Shown: in pieces, positions 16,700 to 25,921 of the stretch
Numbering within the stretch: the first letter of the stretch is position 1
How the letters are laid out: every line of letters begins with the position of its first letter
Source: CALLPQ01 sp038531745
GTDB lineage: Bacteria > Pseudomonadota > Alphaproteobacteria > Caulobacterales > Parvularculaceae
NCBI GenBank assembly: GCA_038531745.1
Contig: JBCBBJ010000002.1
Coordinates: 1 to 64,000, forward strand
DNA: 64,000 nucleotides
Direction: 5' to 3'
The notes under the pieces: model-generated
What the model was told of the DNA's origin: nothing
Seen by the model: the letters and a program-made list of their open reading frames with translations, nothing else
Database searches by the model: none
Made by a program: the position numbers and the translations under genes

Positions 16700-18721
16700 G
16701 TGACCGATGACAGCAAAAAAACCGGGCCGGGGCGCGTGATAATCCCTGCGGCCCTGTCATGGCGCTCCCCGGCAAACCAGAGCGACGCCGCCGGGGATGC
16801 ACCGTTTGCGGATGACTTTGACGATATCTATTTTTCAGGCGACGGCCCCGCCGAGGTGCGCCATGTCTTTCTAGACGGCAATGACCTGACCCAGCGGTTT
16901 GCGGCGGCGACGCATTTTTCCATCGGGGAATTGGGGTTTGGCTCAGCTCTCAATTTCCTGAGCAGCTGGGCGTTGTGGGACAAATTCAATCATGACCCCG
17001 GTGCGCGCTTGCATTTTTTCTCAATCGAAAAATATCCTCTCAGCGCTGATGATTTTTCCCGGGCGATAAAGGCGTGGCCAACGCTTGCGCCCTATGGTGA
17101 ACAGCTTGCCGCCGTGTGGCCCCACGCAATTGCGGGGTTTCATCGCCTGACCTTTCCCCGGGTGAGCCTAACGCTTTTTCTGGGAGATGTGACGGCGGGC
17201 CTCAACGCCGTGGCAGCGCAGGATCATACGGCGTTCGATTGCTGGTTCCTTGACGGGTTTTCGCCAGCCAAAAATCCGGCCATGTGGACACCAGAGATTT
17301 TTGGCGCGCTCGCAGCCCTCAGTACCCGCACGACAACCCTTTCTACTTTTACTGCAGCAGGGCAAATACGCCGCGATCTGGACGTTGCCGGTTTCACGGC
17401 GAGCCGCAGCCCCGGCTTTGGCCGCAAACGCCATATGGTCCGCGCCCACTATCGCGGTGAAACGCCCGGTAATAATTTACCCCAGACGAATAGAAAGCAT
17501 ACCCGGCACACACCCCCATGGGCCAACACACAGACGGTGGCCCCCTTGCCCATAGGCGCGCGGGTGGCGATTATTGGCGGCGGGATCGCCGGAGCAAGTC
17601 TCTGCCAGGCGTTACGCGCGGTGGGTCTTGCGCCCACCCTGTTTGAAGGCAAAGAGATCGCGGCCGGGGCATCGGGCAATCGCGCAGCCCTTGTCATGCC
17701 CCGGCTTGATAAAGCGGTTTCCCCCACCGCTGATTTCTTCGTACACGCATGGCTTTTTACCCAAACTCTGATCCATCATTATCGGGAGAATGATGATTGC
17801 CTGTTTGTGGCGTGCGGGGTGACCCGTAGCGACGAAGACGACGAAGAACGCACGCGGTTGACCGAGTTGGCGCATGCTGGATTATTGCCAACTGCGCTGG
17901 CGCACGCGGTGGCTGATGGTGTTCATTTTCCCACCGCCGGGCTTGTGGACCCGCGCCGTCTTATCAACCATTTGATCGGTGAAACCGCCACAACCCTGCA
18001 ACCGGTTCGCCGGCTTATTGACGATGAAGCCGGTTCTGTCCTCGTCGAAACCGATGATAACATGCGCCAAGGCTTTGATGCGGTCGTCCTTGCCAATGGT
18101 CTTGAGTGCCTGCGTTTTATCGAGGCGCGGGGCTTACCGCTTACCGGGTCCGTGGGTCAGCTTGACATTTATGACACGCCCTATGGGCAAGACCCCGCAC
18201 AGGCCTTTGGCCCCTATGCCGGCCCCACCCCCCTTGGCGGCGAGACAATCATTGGCGCAACCTATGATCCCTATGAGGATGGTCAGGCGGTTGTGGAGAG
18301 CGCAGCAAACCGTACCCGCAATTTGGAGGCGCTTGCCATCATGGACCCGGGGCGCGCCCGCCAGCTGGCCGATGTTCCAGTCACTTCGCGGGCGGCGGTG
18401 CGGTGCGTTACCCCTGACCGCTTGCCGGTTGCCGGTCCCCTACCCGATTGGGCCGCCTATGGCGCCGACTATGATGGCTATCGGTTTGGAAACCCCGAAA
18501 AAACGACCGTTGGCGTGCCCGCGGCGCGGTATCAACCGAACCGATTCATCCTTACCGGCCTCGGCTCGCGCGGGATCGTCACCGCGCCCTATTGCGCGGC
18601 GATCCTTGCCGCCCAAATGGCTGGACAGATTATGCCCGCCCACCAGGCCCTAAAAACCCTTATCCACCCAGGACGCTTTTTTATCCGTGCACTGAAACGG
18701 GCACAGCGCCGGGCACCGTAA
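16700..18721 (+). CDS. mnmC: Bifunctional tRNA mnm5s2U34 biosynthesis protein MnmC
   Basis: MnmC completes 5-methylaminomethyl-2-thiouridine at the wobble position of certain tRNAs. Its N-terminal methyltransferase domain (SIGELGFGSALNFL, and WFLDGFSPAKNPAMW) methylates the intermediate made by the C-terminal FAD-dependent oxidase domain. That domain starts with the dinucleotide motif VAIIGGGIAGASLCQAL and contains GASGNRAALVMPRLD. The fused 673-residue form is complete. I chose GTG 16700, ten bases after GGGAGG, over an upstream TTG at 16652 that lies in the phasin terminator. Confidence 0.95.
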   Translation: MTDDSKKTGPGRVIIPAALSWRSPANQSDAAGDAPFADDFDDIYFSGDGPAEVRHVFLDGNDLTQRFAAATHFSIGELGFGSALNFLSSWALWDKFNHDPGARLHFFSIEKYPLSADDFSRAIKAWPTLAPYGEQLAAVWPHAIAGFHRLTFPRVSLTLFLGDVTAGLNAVAAQDHTAFDCWFLDGFSPAKNPAMWTPEIFGALAALSTRTTTLSTFTAAGQIRRDLDVAGFTASRSPGFGRKRHMVRAHYRGETPGNNLPQTNRKHTRHTPPWANTQTVAPLPIGARVAIIGGGIAGASLCQALRAVGLAPTLFEGKEIAAGASGNRAALVMPRLDKAVSPTADFFVHAWLFTQTLIHHYRENDDCLFVACGVTRSDEDDEERTRLTELAHAGLLPTALAHAVADGVHFPTAGLVDPRRLINHLIGETATTLQPVRRLIDDEAGSVLVETDDNMRQGFDAVVLANGLECLRFIEARGLPLTGSVGQLDIYDTPYGQDPAQAFGPYAGPTPLGGETIIGATYDPYEDGQAVVESAANRTRNLEALAIMDPGRARQLADVPVTSRAAVRCVTPDRLPVAGPLPDWAAYGADYDGYRFGNPEKTTVGVPAARYQPNRFILTGLGSRGIVTAPYCAAILAAQMAGQIMPAHQALKTLIHPGRFFIRALKRAQRRAP

Positions 18722-18804
18722 TGGTGGAGATGTTAATACTATTGCGGCAATAGGCCAGCCATGCGAAGGGACACCGTCCCGTTAAAGCGCACCGTTTGAG
18801 GCAA

Positions 18805-20196
18805 ATGATGCAGGAAACACCCTTTGGTCCCCTCTATGACAATGTGCTGGAGGGTATTGGTAAAACCCCCATGGTGCAGGTGCACAATATTGACACCGGC
18901 CCCTGTCAGCTCTTTTTGAAATTGGAATCCCAGAACCCTGGCGGTTCCATCAAGGATCGTATGGGCCTAGCCATGGTTGAAGCTGCCGAACGGGACGGTC
19001 TTCTAAAACCCGGCGGGAAAATTATAGAGGCGACCGCTGGCAATACGGGCCTTGCGCTTGCCCTGGTGGCGCAGCAAAAGGGCTATCACCTGACCATTGT
19101 CGTGCCCGATAAAATGGCGCAGGAAAAAATCTTCCACCTCAAGGCGCTGGGCGCGGAGGTTCGGTTGACCCGCTCTGATGTGGGCAAGGGGCACCCGGAT
19201 TATTATCAGGACGTGGCCGAACGCCTTGCGGCGGAAACCGGCGCGGTGTTCGTGAACCAATTCCAAAACCCCGCCAACGCACAGGCCCATGAGGATTTTA
19301 CCGGCCCAGAAATCTGGGGGCAAATGGGCGAAGACATGGACGCCATTATTGCCGGGATCGGCTCCGGTGGCACCATCGCCGGCCTCTCTCATTTCTTTGA
19401 ACGGGTTGCCCCGGACCTTGAAATTATCCTTGCTGATCCGGAAGGCTCCATTCTTACCGATCTTGTCAATACCGGTCAGGTACCAAACAAAGTTGGCTCC
19501 TGGCTCGTGGAGGGAATCGGCGAAGACTTCATCCCCGATGTGGCCGACCTTTCCCGCATTACCAAGGCCTATGCGATCTCTGACAAGGAGAGTTTTGAAG
19601 CGGCGCGCGACTTGTTGAAATGTGAAGGGATATTGGGGGGCTCCTCTTCCGGCACACTCTTTGCGACGGCGTTGAAATATTGCCGTGCACAGACGAAACC
19701 AAAACGCGTGGTGGCGTTTGTATGTGACCGCGGCGATAAATATCTGTCTAAGATGTATAATGACTATTGGATGTATGATCAGGGTTTTTTGAAACGCGCA
19801 CCAAAGGGCGACCTGACAGACCTGATCACGCGGCGTCATTCTGACCATGCGACAATCACGGTCAAACCCGATGATACCTTGATGATCGCCCATGGCCGGA
19901 TGAAACTTTACGATATTTCACAATTGCCAGTATTGGATGAAACCGGCGCCGTTGTTGGCCTCCTCGATGAGGAAGACTTGCTATTTGCTGTGGTCCGCAA
20001 CCGCGAAAAATTCAAAGACCCCGTGAAATCAGCCATGACCTACCGAGTGGAAACGCTTGATGTTGCCGCAAAAATGGAAGAGTTGCTCCCGATTTTTGCC
20101 AAGGGCTATGTTGCTGTAGTTCTTAATGATGGCAGCTTTGAAGGCTTGATTACCAGAACCGACCTTTTGAATTATCTCAGACTACAGGTGGCATAA
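18805..20196 (+). CDS. Cystathionine beta-synthase-type PLP enzyme with CBS pair
   Basis: A fold-type II PLP enzyme of the cysteine synthase / cystathionine beta-synthase family. The PLP lysine sits in NPGGSIKDR (about residue 50), with the ATAGNTGLALA substrate loop and the GIGSGGTIAG phosphate-binding loop. The C-terminal 120 residues form two CBS modules that usually bind adenosyl ligands and regulate the enzyme. ATGs at 18805 and 18808 both fit; GAGG stands four bases before the first. The stop overlaps the next start (TAATG), forming an operon with the next two genes. Confidence 0.92.
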   Translation: MMQETPFGPLYDNVLEGIGKTPMVQVHNIDTGPCQLFLKLESQNPGGSIKDRMGLAMVEAAERDGLLKPGGKIIEATAGNTGLALALVAQQKGYHLTIVVPDKMAQEKIFHLKALGAEVRLTRSDVGKGHPDYYQDVAERLAAETGAVFVNQFQNPANAQAHEDFTGPEIWGQMGEDMDAIIAGIGSGGTIAGLSHFFERVAPDLEIILADPEGSILTDLVNTGQVPNKVGSWLVEGIGEDFIPDVADLSRITKAYAISDKESFEAARDLLKCEGILGGSSSGTLFATALKYCRAQTKPKRVVAFVCDRGDKYLSKMYNDYWMYDQGFLKRAPKGDLTDLITRRHSDHATITVKPDDTLMIAHGRMKLYDISQLPVLDETGAVVGLLDEEDLLFAVVRNREKFKDPVKSAMTYRVETLDVAAKMEELLPIFAKGYVAVVLNDGSFEGLITRTDLLNYLRLQVA

Positions 20197-20909
20197 TGTT
20201 CGACAGCTTTTCTCCCCCCACACCAGATACGCGCCCAACCATCACGGAAATTGAGGCCATTTGGAAAGAAAAGGTCACATGCAGCCGCGACGGGGCGGAT
20301 GCGGTGACGGCGATTGAGACCATCATCAACGAAAAATTGGCCCCGGGTGGCAAAGCCATTTCCCTCACCTGTGCCTTGCCAGAAGATACCGCCCTCGACT
20401 GGTTTTTGGCGAGCAGAACCCTCACGGAAATCGATTTCTTTTATGAACTGTTCCGTACCAAGGGCTTTAAGAAAGCCCTGGCGAAGACAGAGCGCACCCT
20501 GATCCCGCCAAAAGTAAAACGAGACTTCAAACCGCGGCGGACGGGCTTTATCGCCGAAAGCGGTGTGCGCCGCGCGAGCGGTGATCTGGTCAAAGAAGAT
20601 CGCTTCAATTTCTCCGTACAAAGCTGTTTTACGCAAACCGGTATGCTTGGCGCTGATATCGACCGGGCATTCGCCCGCCCCGTGATCAACCCTAATGATG
20701 TTGGCGACACAGGCGAGGCCATGTCGATGGCGGTTGCGGCTGCCGATATTATGATTGCCGGGAATTACCGCGATGGTCTTTGCCATTTGTCACCTTCCGG
20801 CTGGGCACCCTGGTTTCAGTCGGTATCCTGGGATAGGACCTATAGCTATATTCAGCACGGTACACGGACGATAACGCTGATCTTTATGACCGATTCTGAG
20901 CCGAACTGA
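20196..20909 (+). CDS. Unknown soluble protein in the CBS operon
   Basis: The 237-residue protein has no signal peptide or membrane segment and no motif that I can name. It is moderately rich in charged residues; its C-terminal part contains a GYRDG-like segment (IAGNYRDGLCHLSPSGWAPW) with several aromatic residues. Both ends overlap neighbours by one base (TAATG at the start, TGATG at the end), so it is very likely translated together with the CBS-type enzyme and the Spx/ArsC-like protein. A link to sulfur or thiol metabolism is inference from that context only. Confidence 0.8.
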   Translation: MFDSFSPPTPDTRPTITEIEAIWKEKVTCSRDGADAVTAIETIINEKLAPGGKAISLTCALPEDTALDWFLASRTLTEIDFFYELFRTKGFKKALAKTERTLIPPKVKRDFKPRRTGFIAESGVRRASGDLVKEDRFNFSVQSCFTQTGMLGADIDRAFARPVINPNDVGDTGEAMSMAVAAADIMIAGNYRDGLCHLSPSGWAPWFQSVSWDRTYSYIQHGTRTITLIFMTDSEPN

Positions 20910-21250
20910 TGATCCGCATTTTTGGTCTGAAAAACTGCGATACTTGCCGCAAGGCCCTGAAGTCTTTTGCCGCGTCAAAGATCAGTGTGACATTTGTTGA
21001 TATCAGAGAGGCACCCTTAAATCCGGGCCAGATCAAAAGCTGGATTGATGATGTTGGTCTTGAAACGCTGGTGAATAAACGCTCAACAACCTGGCGTACC
21101 TTGGATGGCGAGGAAAAAGCGTTACTGGCAAAAGACCCCGTTCCTCTCCTCCTTACCCACCGAACACTGATTAAACGACCGGTTATTGAGAATGGCGACG
21201 CGGTCACCGCCGGTTGGACAGAGAAACTGGCAAAGCAATTTACCGGCTAA
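20909..21250 (+). CDS. Spx/ArsC (YffB-type) thioredoxin-fold protein
   Basis: The 113-residue protein has the family start IFGLKNCDTCRKALKSF, with a CxxC-like Cys pair in the thioredoxin fold, and the conserved VNKRSTTWRTL and LIKRPVIENG segments of the Spx/MgsR/YffB/ArsC family. Members act as glutathione-dependent reductases or redox regulators. No arsenic genes are near, so arsenate reduction is unlikely as the main role. It is the last gene of the three-gene operon and faces the PBP gene. Confidence 0.9.
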   Translation: MIRIFGLKNCDTCRKALKSFAASKISVTFVDIREAPLNPGQIKSWIDDVGLETLVNKRSTTWRTLDGEEKALLAKDPVPLLLTHRTLIKRPVIENGDAVTAGWTEKLAKQFTG

Positions 21251-21302
21251 TGGTACGCGTGCGCATCACGCACAACGGCCAACCCACATTGACCTAGCAT
21301 TA

Positions 21303-23399
21303 CTAAGGGTAAGCTGCCGGTGTTATGGGCAGTGTGCTAGCGGGGGCCTGGGTCAGTGTGCCCGGCTTATCCGCGTCCACCTGCCCATAAAGGGGCAATA
21401 TCTCCGCCATTACCGATGACCAGATGGTGGCTGGCGCGCGTCCCCCAGTGACGCCGGGCATGGGCGCATAATTATCCTGGCCAACCCATACAACGGTCAC
21501 TAAGCCTTCTGTATGCCCCACAAACCAGGCATCGCGGCTTGCCTGCGTTGTGCCGGTTTTACCCGCCACAGTGTAGCCGGGCACCTTGGCGCGCTGCCCA
21601 GTACCGGTCTCAACAACAGCGCGGAGCATTTCATTGACCTCATCAATGGCAAACGAGTTGGCAACCCGCTCCCCAAGTGTTCCCCGATGTTGATAGAGCG
21701 GGATACCATCAACTGTCTGTATAGAAATGATCACATGACTATCAGCGCGAAACCCGCCATTGGCGAATGGCAGCCAGGACTGCGCAAGATGATAGGGTGA
21801 GAGCGCGTCAACACCCAACGCCAAGGCCGGATCTGGGTTTAACCTGCCCGGATACCCCATGGTATTTGCCAATCGGCGAACCCGCGCGCGCCCCGTCCAT
21901 TCCTGCAGGCGGATGGCAGCGCTGTTCATGGATTTTTCCAGCGCCCTGGTCAGGGTGCTTTGGCCATAAAATCGGCTGTTATAATTGTCCGGTGACCATT
22001 TTCCGATGGTGATTGGCGCATCCAGGATCAGATGATGGGCGCGCGCACCGGCCTCGACCGCAGCCAGATAAATAAAGGGCTTGAAAGCTGAGCCGGGCTG
22101 ACGACGCGATTGGGTGGCGCGGTTAAACTGGCTGGTCCCATAGTCGCGGCCCCCAACCATGGCCCGCACCGCCCCGGCGGCGTCGGCGATAATCACGGCC
22201 ACTTCCGGCTCGGTTTTTAGGGCACCGGGAAACAGATCAACCCGCTGTATGGCGGTAGCGAGGCCAACCTCCAAAGCGGTTTGCGCGGCGGGATCAAACG
22301 TCGTCTGAATGATCAGATCAGCATCGTGCTCACCGATGAGACGGTGAACCTCGCGGCGCGCATGATCAACAAAGTACCCCGCCGCGGAAAAACTGGGCGG
22401 ATTAAGATAAATTGGTGTACGGATAGCCTCATGGGCACGATCCGCCGAAATAAAGCCAGCGTCGACCATGGCATTGACCACAAGTTTAGCACGGCGACCG
22501 GCATCGGCGGGATTGCGGGTGGGGTCATAGCGCGAGGGCGCTTTTAGCAAACCAGCGATCAATGCAGCCTCATTGAGTGATAAAGCGCTGGCGGATTTTC
22601 CGAAATAGCGATGGCTGGCCGCGTCGATGCCATAGGCCCCAGCGCCCAGATAAACCCGGTTAAGATAAAGCGTCAGGATTTCGTCCTTGGAGAACCTATT
22701 TTCCAACCAAAGCGCCAGAAGAAGCTCCTGTACCTTTCGCTTAATTGTGCGGTCCGATGACAGAAACAGATTTTTTGCCAGTTGTTGGGTGATGGTGGAG
22801 CCGCCCTGGCGGACTGCCCCTTCGCTTGCGTTGACCATCAGGGCACGAATAATCGAGAAGGGGTTGACGCCAAAATGATGCCGAAAATTGCGATCCTCCA
22901 CGGCGAGAACAGCGTGGGTCACATGGGGCGGTAAATCGGCGAGGCGAACGGGCGCCCCAAACTGGGTTCCCTTGTTGCCAAGCGGTGTGCCATCGGCGGC
23001 CAGAATGGTTAAACGCGGCGCCCTGTCCGGTCGCCACAAACTATCCGTCTGCGGGAGATCAGCAGCAAAATAGATAACAACCAGCAACAGCCCGAAAACG
23101 CCGCAAAATGAGAATGCCGTCACCTCACTTGCCAACCGGCCAAAAAGACCGCTTGGGGTGCCGCGCCCGGATGATTTTGGTTTTTGCCGGCGATGGCTGT
23201 CTTTCCCACGGTCTGTTGCTGCTCGGCGGCGAGCGCCCTGAGCGCGCCGAACGCCTATGGCCTCCGGCGTCCGTCTTGGGGCCCTTAAAACCGGTGATGC
23301 GGGCGATCCGTCCACCGATGGCTGGTTGCCCGAGTGTTGCCGCTTGGCTGACCCGCGTCGTCCCAAGCGGGATGAAATGCTTTCAGGTGGTTTACCCAT
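21303..23399 (-). CDS. Class A penicillin-binding protein (PBP1-type)
   Basis: A bifunctional peptidoglycan synthase in the inner membrane. After a basic, disordered N-terminus and a single membrane helix (FGLLLVVIYFAADL) comes a GT51 glycosyltransferase domain with AVEDRNFRHHFG and GGSTITQQLAKNLFL. It is followed by a transpeptidase domain with the SxxK serine in RRQPGSAFKPF, SMN as the SxN motif, and KTGTTQASRDAWFVG. The start is uncertain: ATG 23399 is taken, giving 698 residues, but no ribosome site is visible and the frame is open to 23489. Divergent from the TetR gene. Confidence 0.93.
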   Translation of the reverse strand: MGKPPESISSRLGRRGSAKRQHSGNQPSVDGSPASPVLRAPRRTPEAIGVRRAQGARRRAATDRGKDSHRRQKPKSSGRGTPSGLFGRLASEVTAFSFCGVFGLLLVVIYFAADLPQTDSLWRPDRAPRLTILAADGTPLGNKGTQFGAPVRLADLPPHVTHAVLAVEDRNFRHHFGVNPFSIIRALMVNASEGAVRQGGSTITQQLAKNLFLSSDRTIKRKVQELLLALWLENRFSKDEILTLYLNRVYLGAGAYGIDAASHRYFGKSASALSLNEAALIAGLLKAPSRYDPTRNPADAGRRAKLVVNAMVDAGFISADRAHEAIRTPIYLNPPSFSAAGYFVDHARREVHRLIGEHDADLIIQTTFDPAAQTALEVGLATAIQRVDLFPGALKTEPEVAVIIADAAGAVRAMVGGRDYGTSQFNRATQSRRQPGSAFKPFIYLAAVEAGARAHHLILDAPITIGKWSPDNYNSRFYGQSTLTRALEKSMNSAAIRLQEWTGRARVRRLANTMGYPGRLNPDPALALGVDALSPYHLAQSWLPFANGGFRADSHVIISIQTVDGIPLYQHRGTLGERVANSFAIDEVNEMLRAVVETGTGQRAKVPGYTVAGKTGTTQASRDAWFVGHTEGLVTVVWVGQDNYAPMPGVTGGRAPATIWSSVMAEILPLYGQVDADKPGTLTQAPASTLPITPAAYP

Positions 23400-23607
23400 G
23401 GTTAATAGGTGCGAGGGAAGAGTAAACGCGGGGTAAACATTTTGTCGAATGGTGCACCGCACCATCTTGGACCCAGCCCTATCGCCCATGGTGTGCAGGA
23501 GACCCCGTGGCGTGACAGAACGGGCAGCCCAAGGCTATACTCCGCCCTTCCTTCGGGGCACGAGGCGCGCAGAACGCTTCAACTTGACATAATGATAGGG
23601 CAGGACA

Positions 23608-24300
23608 GTGAGCAATGACGCACAACCAAGCGCGAAAGACGCCGGTCGTGGGCCGACCGCGTCCATAGACGACGGTGCCGCGCCAAAAGAAGCGAATGAC
23701 GTAAAAGAACACGCCATCATCGACGCAGCCCGCCAGAGTTTCCTGGCTAAAGGGTTCGACGCGGCGAGCATGGATGAGATTGCCCTGCTGGCAAATGTTT
23801 CTAAGCGGACGGTCTATAACCGGTTTCGATCCAAGGAAGCGCTTTTTGCCGCGGCAATTCTGACCACATGCCAGGAAATCCTGCCCGACAATTTCGCCGA
23901 GCTTGAAGCGCATTTGCCGCCCTTTGACCTGCTGGAGACGTTGGCAAGACGGTTTGTTGAGGGCGTTTTTTCCCCGGAGGCCGTGGCGCTGCGCCGGATC
24001 GCTGCCTTTGAGGCGCAGCGGCGGCCCGAGCTTGGCAAGGCCTTTCTCGACAATGGTCCGAGGATGATGGTGAAGACCTGTGTGCCCATCCTCAAACGCC
24101 TGGCCGAAAAAGCCAATATTGCTGTCAATGATGAAGAAGACGACTTCGAAGCGGCGCTCTGGCAGTTGGGTGCGCTGCTCACCGAACCCTTGCATACCCA
24201 TGTGTTGATGGGCCAGGTGCCTGATGATCTTGATGCGCAGATTGATCGACAGATCCAATCCGGATTAATGGCGTTCCTAAAACTGCATAAGGTGAAATAG
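23608..24300 (+). CDS. TetR/AcrR-family transcriptional regulator
   Basis: The 230-residue protein has an N-terminal extension of about 30 polar residues. A TetR-type DNA-binding domain then includes AIIDAARQSFLAKGFDAASMDEIALLANVSKRTVYNRFRSKEALF. The C-terminal ligand domain is helical and of the TetR_C_7 kind as far as can be judged. The start is GTG at 23608. It is divergent from the class A PBP gene with about 200 bases between, which could be its target region. The ligand is unknown. Confidence 0.9.
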   Translation: MSNDAQPSAKDAGRGPTASIDDGAAPKEANDVKEHAIIDAARQSFLAKGFDAASMDEIALLANVSKRTVYNRFRSKEALFAAAILTTCQEILPDNFAELEAHLPPFDLLETLARRFVEGVFSPEAVALRRIAAFEAQRRPELGKAFLDNGPRMMVKTCVPILKRLAEKANIAVNDEEDDFEAALWQLGALLTEPLHTHVLMGQVPDDLDAQIDRQIQSGLMAFLKLHKVK

Positions 24301-24380
24301 CACGACGGCGCTTATTGCCAGCGCTCCGTGTGCGCAACACCCCCGCCCGACTTTATCGTTTTGTTTAGCCCTGAACGCAA

Positions 24381-24407
24381 CAAACCCCGCCACATGGGCG
24401 GGGTTTG
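24381..24407. terminator. Hairpin terminator between TetR gene and ompA-like gene
   Basis: A perfect 11-bp inverted repeat (caaaccccgcc / ggcggggtttg) with a five-base loop lies in the convergent gap. It can serve both strands, though the T-runs after it are short. Confidence 0.75.
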
Positions 24408-24465
24408 CGGGTCTTATCTGTCTAGAGACGAAAGCAAAATGCTCTCGCCCGGCTGAGCAATCGTC

Positions 24466-25650
24466 TTACTCAACAAATTCGATGGTGATGTCCGAACGAC
24501 GGTTCAACGGCTCACGCGTCCCATCTGCTGTTGGCTTGGCAAGATTGCTTTCGCCAAGGGCACTCAGCGAGATGATGCTGGCATCAATACCGCGGGAAAT
24601 CAGCGCGTCGCGAACCACACGGGCACGACGTTCTGAAAGAGCCTGGTTGTACGCCGACGACCCAGAGGTGTCGGTGTTACCCACAACGCGGACCTGATTG
24701 ATGTCAAAATCCTCTGCGCGGCGGACAGCCTCATTGATCAGGCTAGATGCTTCAGGCGTCAGATTTGACTTGTCATAGTCGAAGTAAACGGTGACTTGGA
24801 TTGGATCCGGCGTTTCTACGACCTCATCGCGAATCTCCGGCGGGCACGCAGCCGTCACGGGAACGGAAGACCCATCCCAGCAATCTTTATATTGCGGTGT
24901 CACCGGCGCAGGCGCAACGGCGGCGGGTGCCCCGAAGTTCCAGCGAAGACCGGCGAACAGGTTGTGCGAATCCGGCGTGGTGCGGATTTCGGTGGCGATA
25001 CCTGCTACTTCTGACTCAACACCGCGCTTGAGCGCACCAAAATAGCGGTAAGAAAGATCCAAAGACAGGTTTTCGGCCAAACCAATCGCGAGGCCAGCGA
25101 TACCTTGATAGGCCAGCGAAAGCTGTGCTTCATCGATCAGGATTGGCGAGATGTTTTGAAGGGCAACGGGGTTTGCACCCGCGATGCTGTAATCAAGAAC
25201 CGCACCGCCAACACCGCCGCCAATATAAGGCGTGATGGGCAAGCCAGCAGATTCGCTCACATAATCCAAATCATAAAGAACATTGGCGAGCAATGCGTAT
25301 GATTTCAGGTCGCCATCGAGCGTTGCTTCGGGGAAGCCTGAGAAGCCGGCGAAGTCAGGTGCAATGTGACGCGCATCATTATTGCGGTAGCTGAACTCCA
25401 GTTCCGTGCGCCAGCTATTGCCCCAATCATAACCAAGGGCGGTATAGACACCGATGCCATTGTCATAATCGATTTCAGAATCAAATGCCGGGGCCAGTGT
25501 GCCCTCGGTGATTTCCAGATCGCGGTCAGGCACGACGGATGTCAGGCCGGCACCGATTGTGCCATAGAGCCCTTCATAATCTTGTGCCTGCGCGGAAACA
25601 GACACCGCCAGAGCGGCCGCGCCAGCGAAAAGAGCAGATTTGAGTTTCAT
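24466..25650 (-). CDS. OmpA-family outer membrane protein
   Basis: The 394-residue protein has a clear signal peptide (ending SVSAQAQDYEG), an N-terminal eight-strand beta-barrel-like region with alternating polar and hydrophobic residues, and a proline-containing linker with a Cys pair (CWDGSSVPVTAACPP). A C-terminal OmpA peptidoglycan-binding domain follows, with VYFDYDKSNLTPEA, VVGNTDTSGS and NQALSERRARVV. It likely links the outer membrane to the cell wall. AAGGAGGGG before the ATG is a strong ribosome site, in keeping with abundant expression. Confidence 0.95.
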   Translation of the reverse strand: MKLKSALFAGAAALAVSVSAQAQDYEGLYGTIGAGLTSVVPDRDLEITEGTLAPAFDSEIDYDNGIGVYTALGYDWGNSWRTELEFSYRNNDARHIAPDFAGFSGFPEATLDGDLKSYALLANVLYDLDYVSESAGLPITPYIGGGVGGAVLDYSIAGANPVALQNISPILIDEAQLSLAYQGIAGLAIGLAENLSLDLSYRYFGALKRGVESEVAGIATEIRTTPDSHNLFAGLRWNFGAPAAVAPAPVTPQYKDCWDGSSVPVTAACPPEIRDEVVETPDPIQVTVYFDYDKSNLTPEASSLINEAVRRAEDFDINQVRVVGNTDTSGSSAYNQALSERRARVVRDALISRGIDASIISLSALGESNLAKPTADGTREPLNRRSDITIEFVE

Positions 25651-25760
25651 AGTCCCCTCCTTGGGTGTGTTACGAAAAGTTCGTGAAAGGCAACCAACCC
25701 ACGCCCGAGCGCGGCCTGACAGCCGTTATTCCTCCTACAATCTCTACCGTCTATAATTCC

Positions 25761-25782
25761 CCAGATACAGCGAATTATCTGG
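25761..25782. promoter_or_regulatory. Inverted repeat in the ompA upstream region
   Basis: CCAGATA and TATCTGG form a perfect 7-bp inverted repeat separated by eight bases, about 110 bases upstream of the OmpA start. A TATAAT-like hexamer lies next to it at 25752-25757. It could be an operator or part of the transcript leader; no regulator can be named. Confidence 0.35.
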
Positions 25783-25921
25783 CCTGCGCGCATACGGTCT
25801 CAAATAGGGGCGGCGATGTTGCAAGTTAGCACCAAAATGTAACACCTTGGTAACTTGCCCTAAAGCAGGGTTAACAGCTTTCGGGCCCGGCGTTTTGTGA
25901 CCGCCCCTCATCCTCGGCGCC

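Noticed and set aside
19003..19893. Minus-strand frame of nearly 300 codons
   Set aside because: It lies opposite the CBS-type enzyme gene, whose PLP and CBS motifs are clear.
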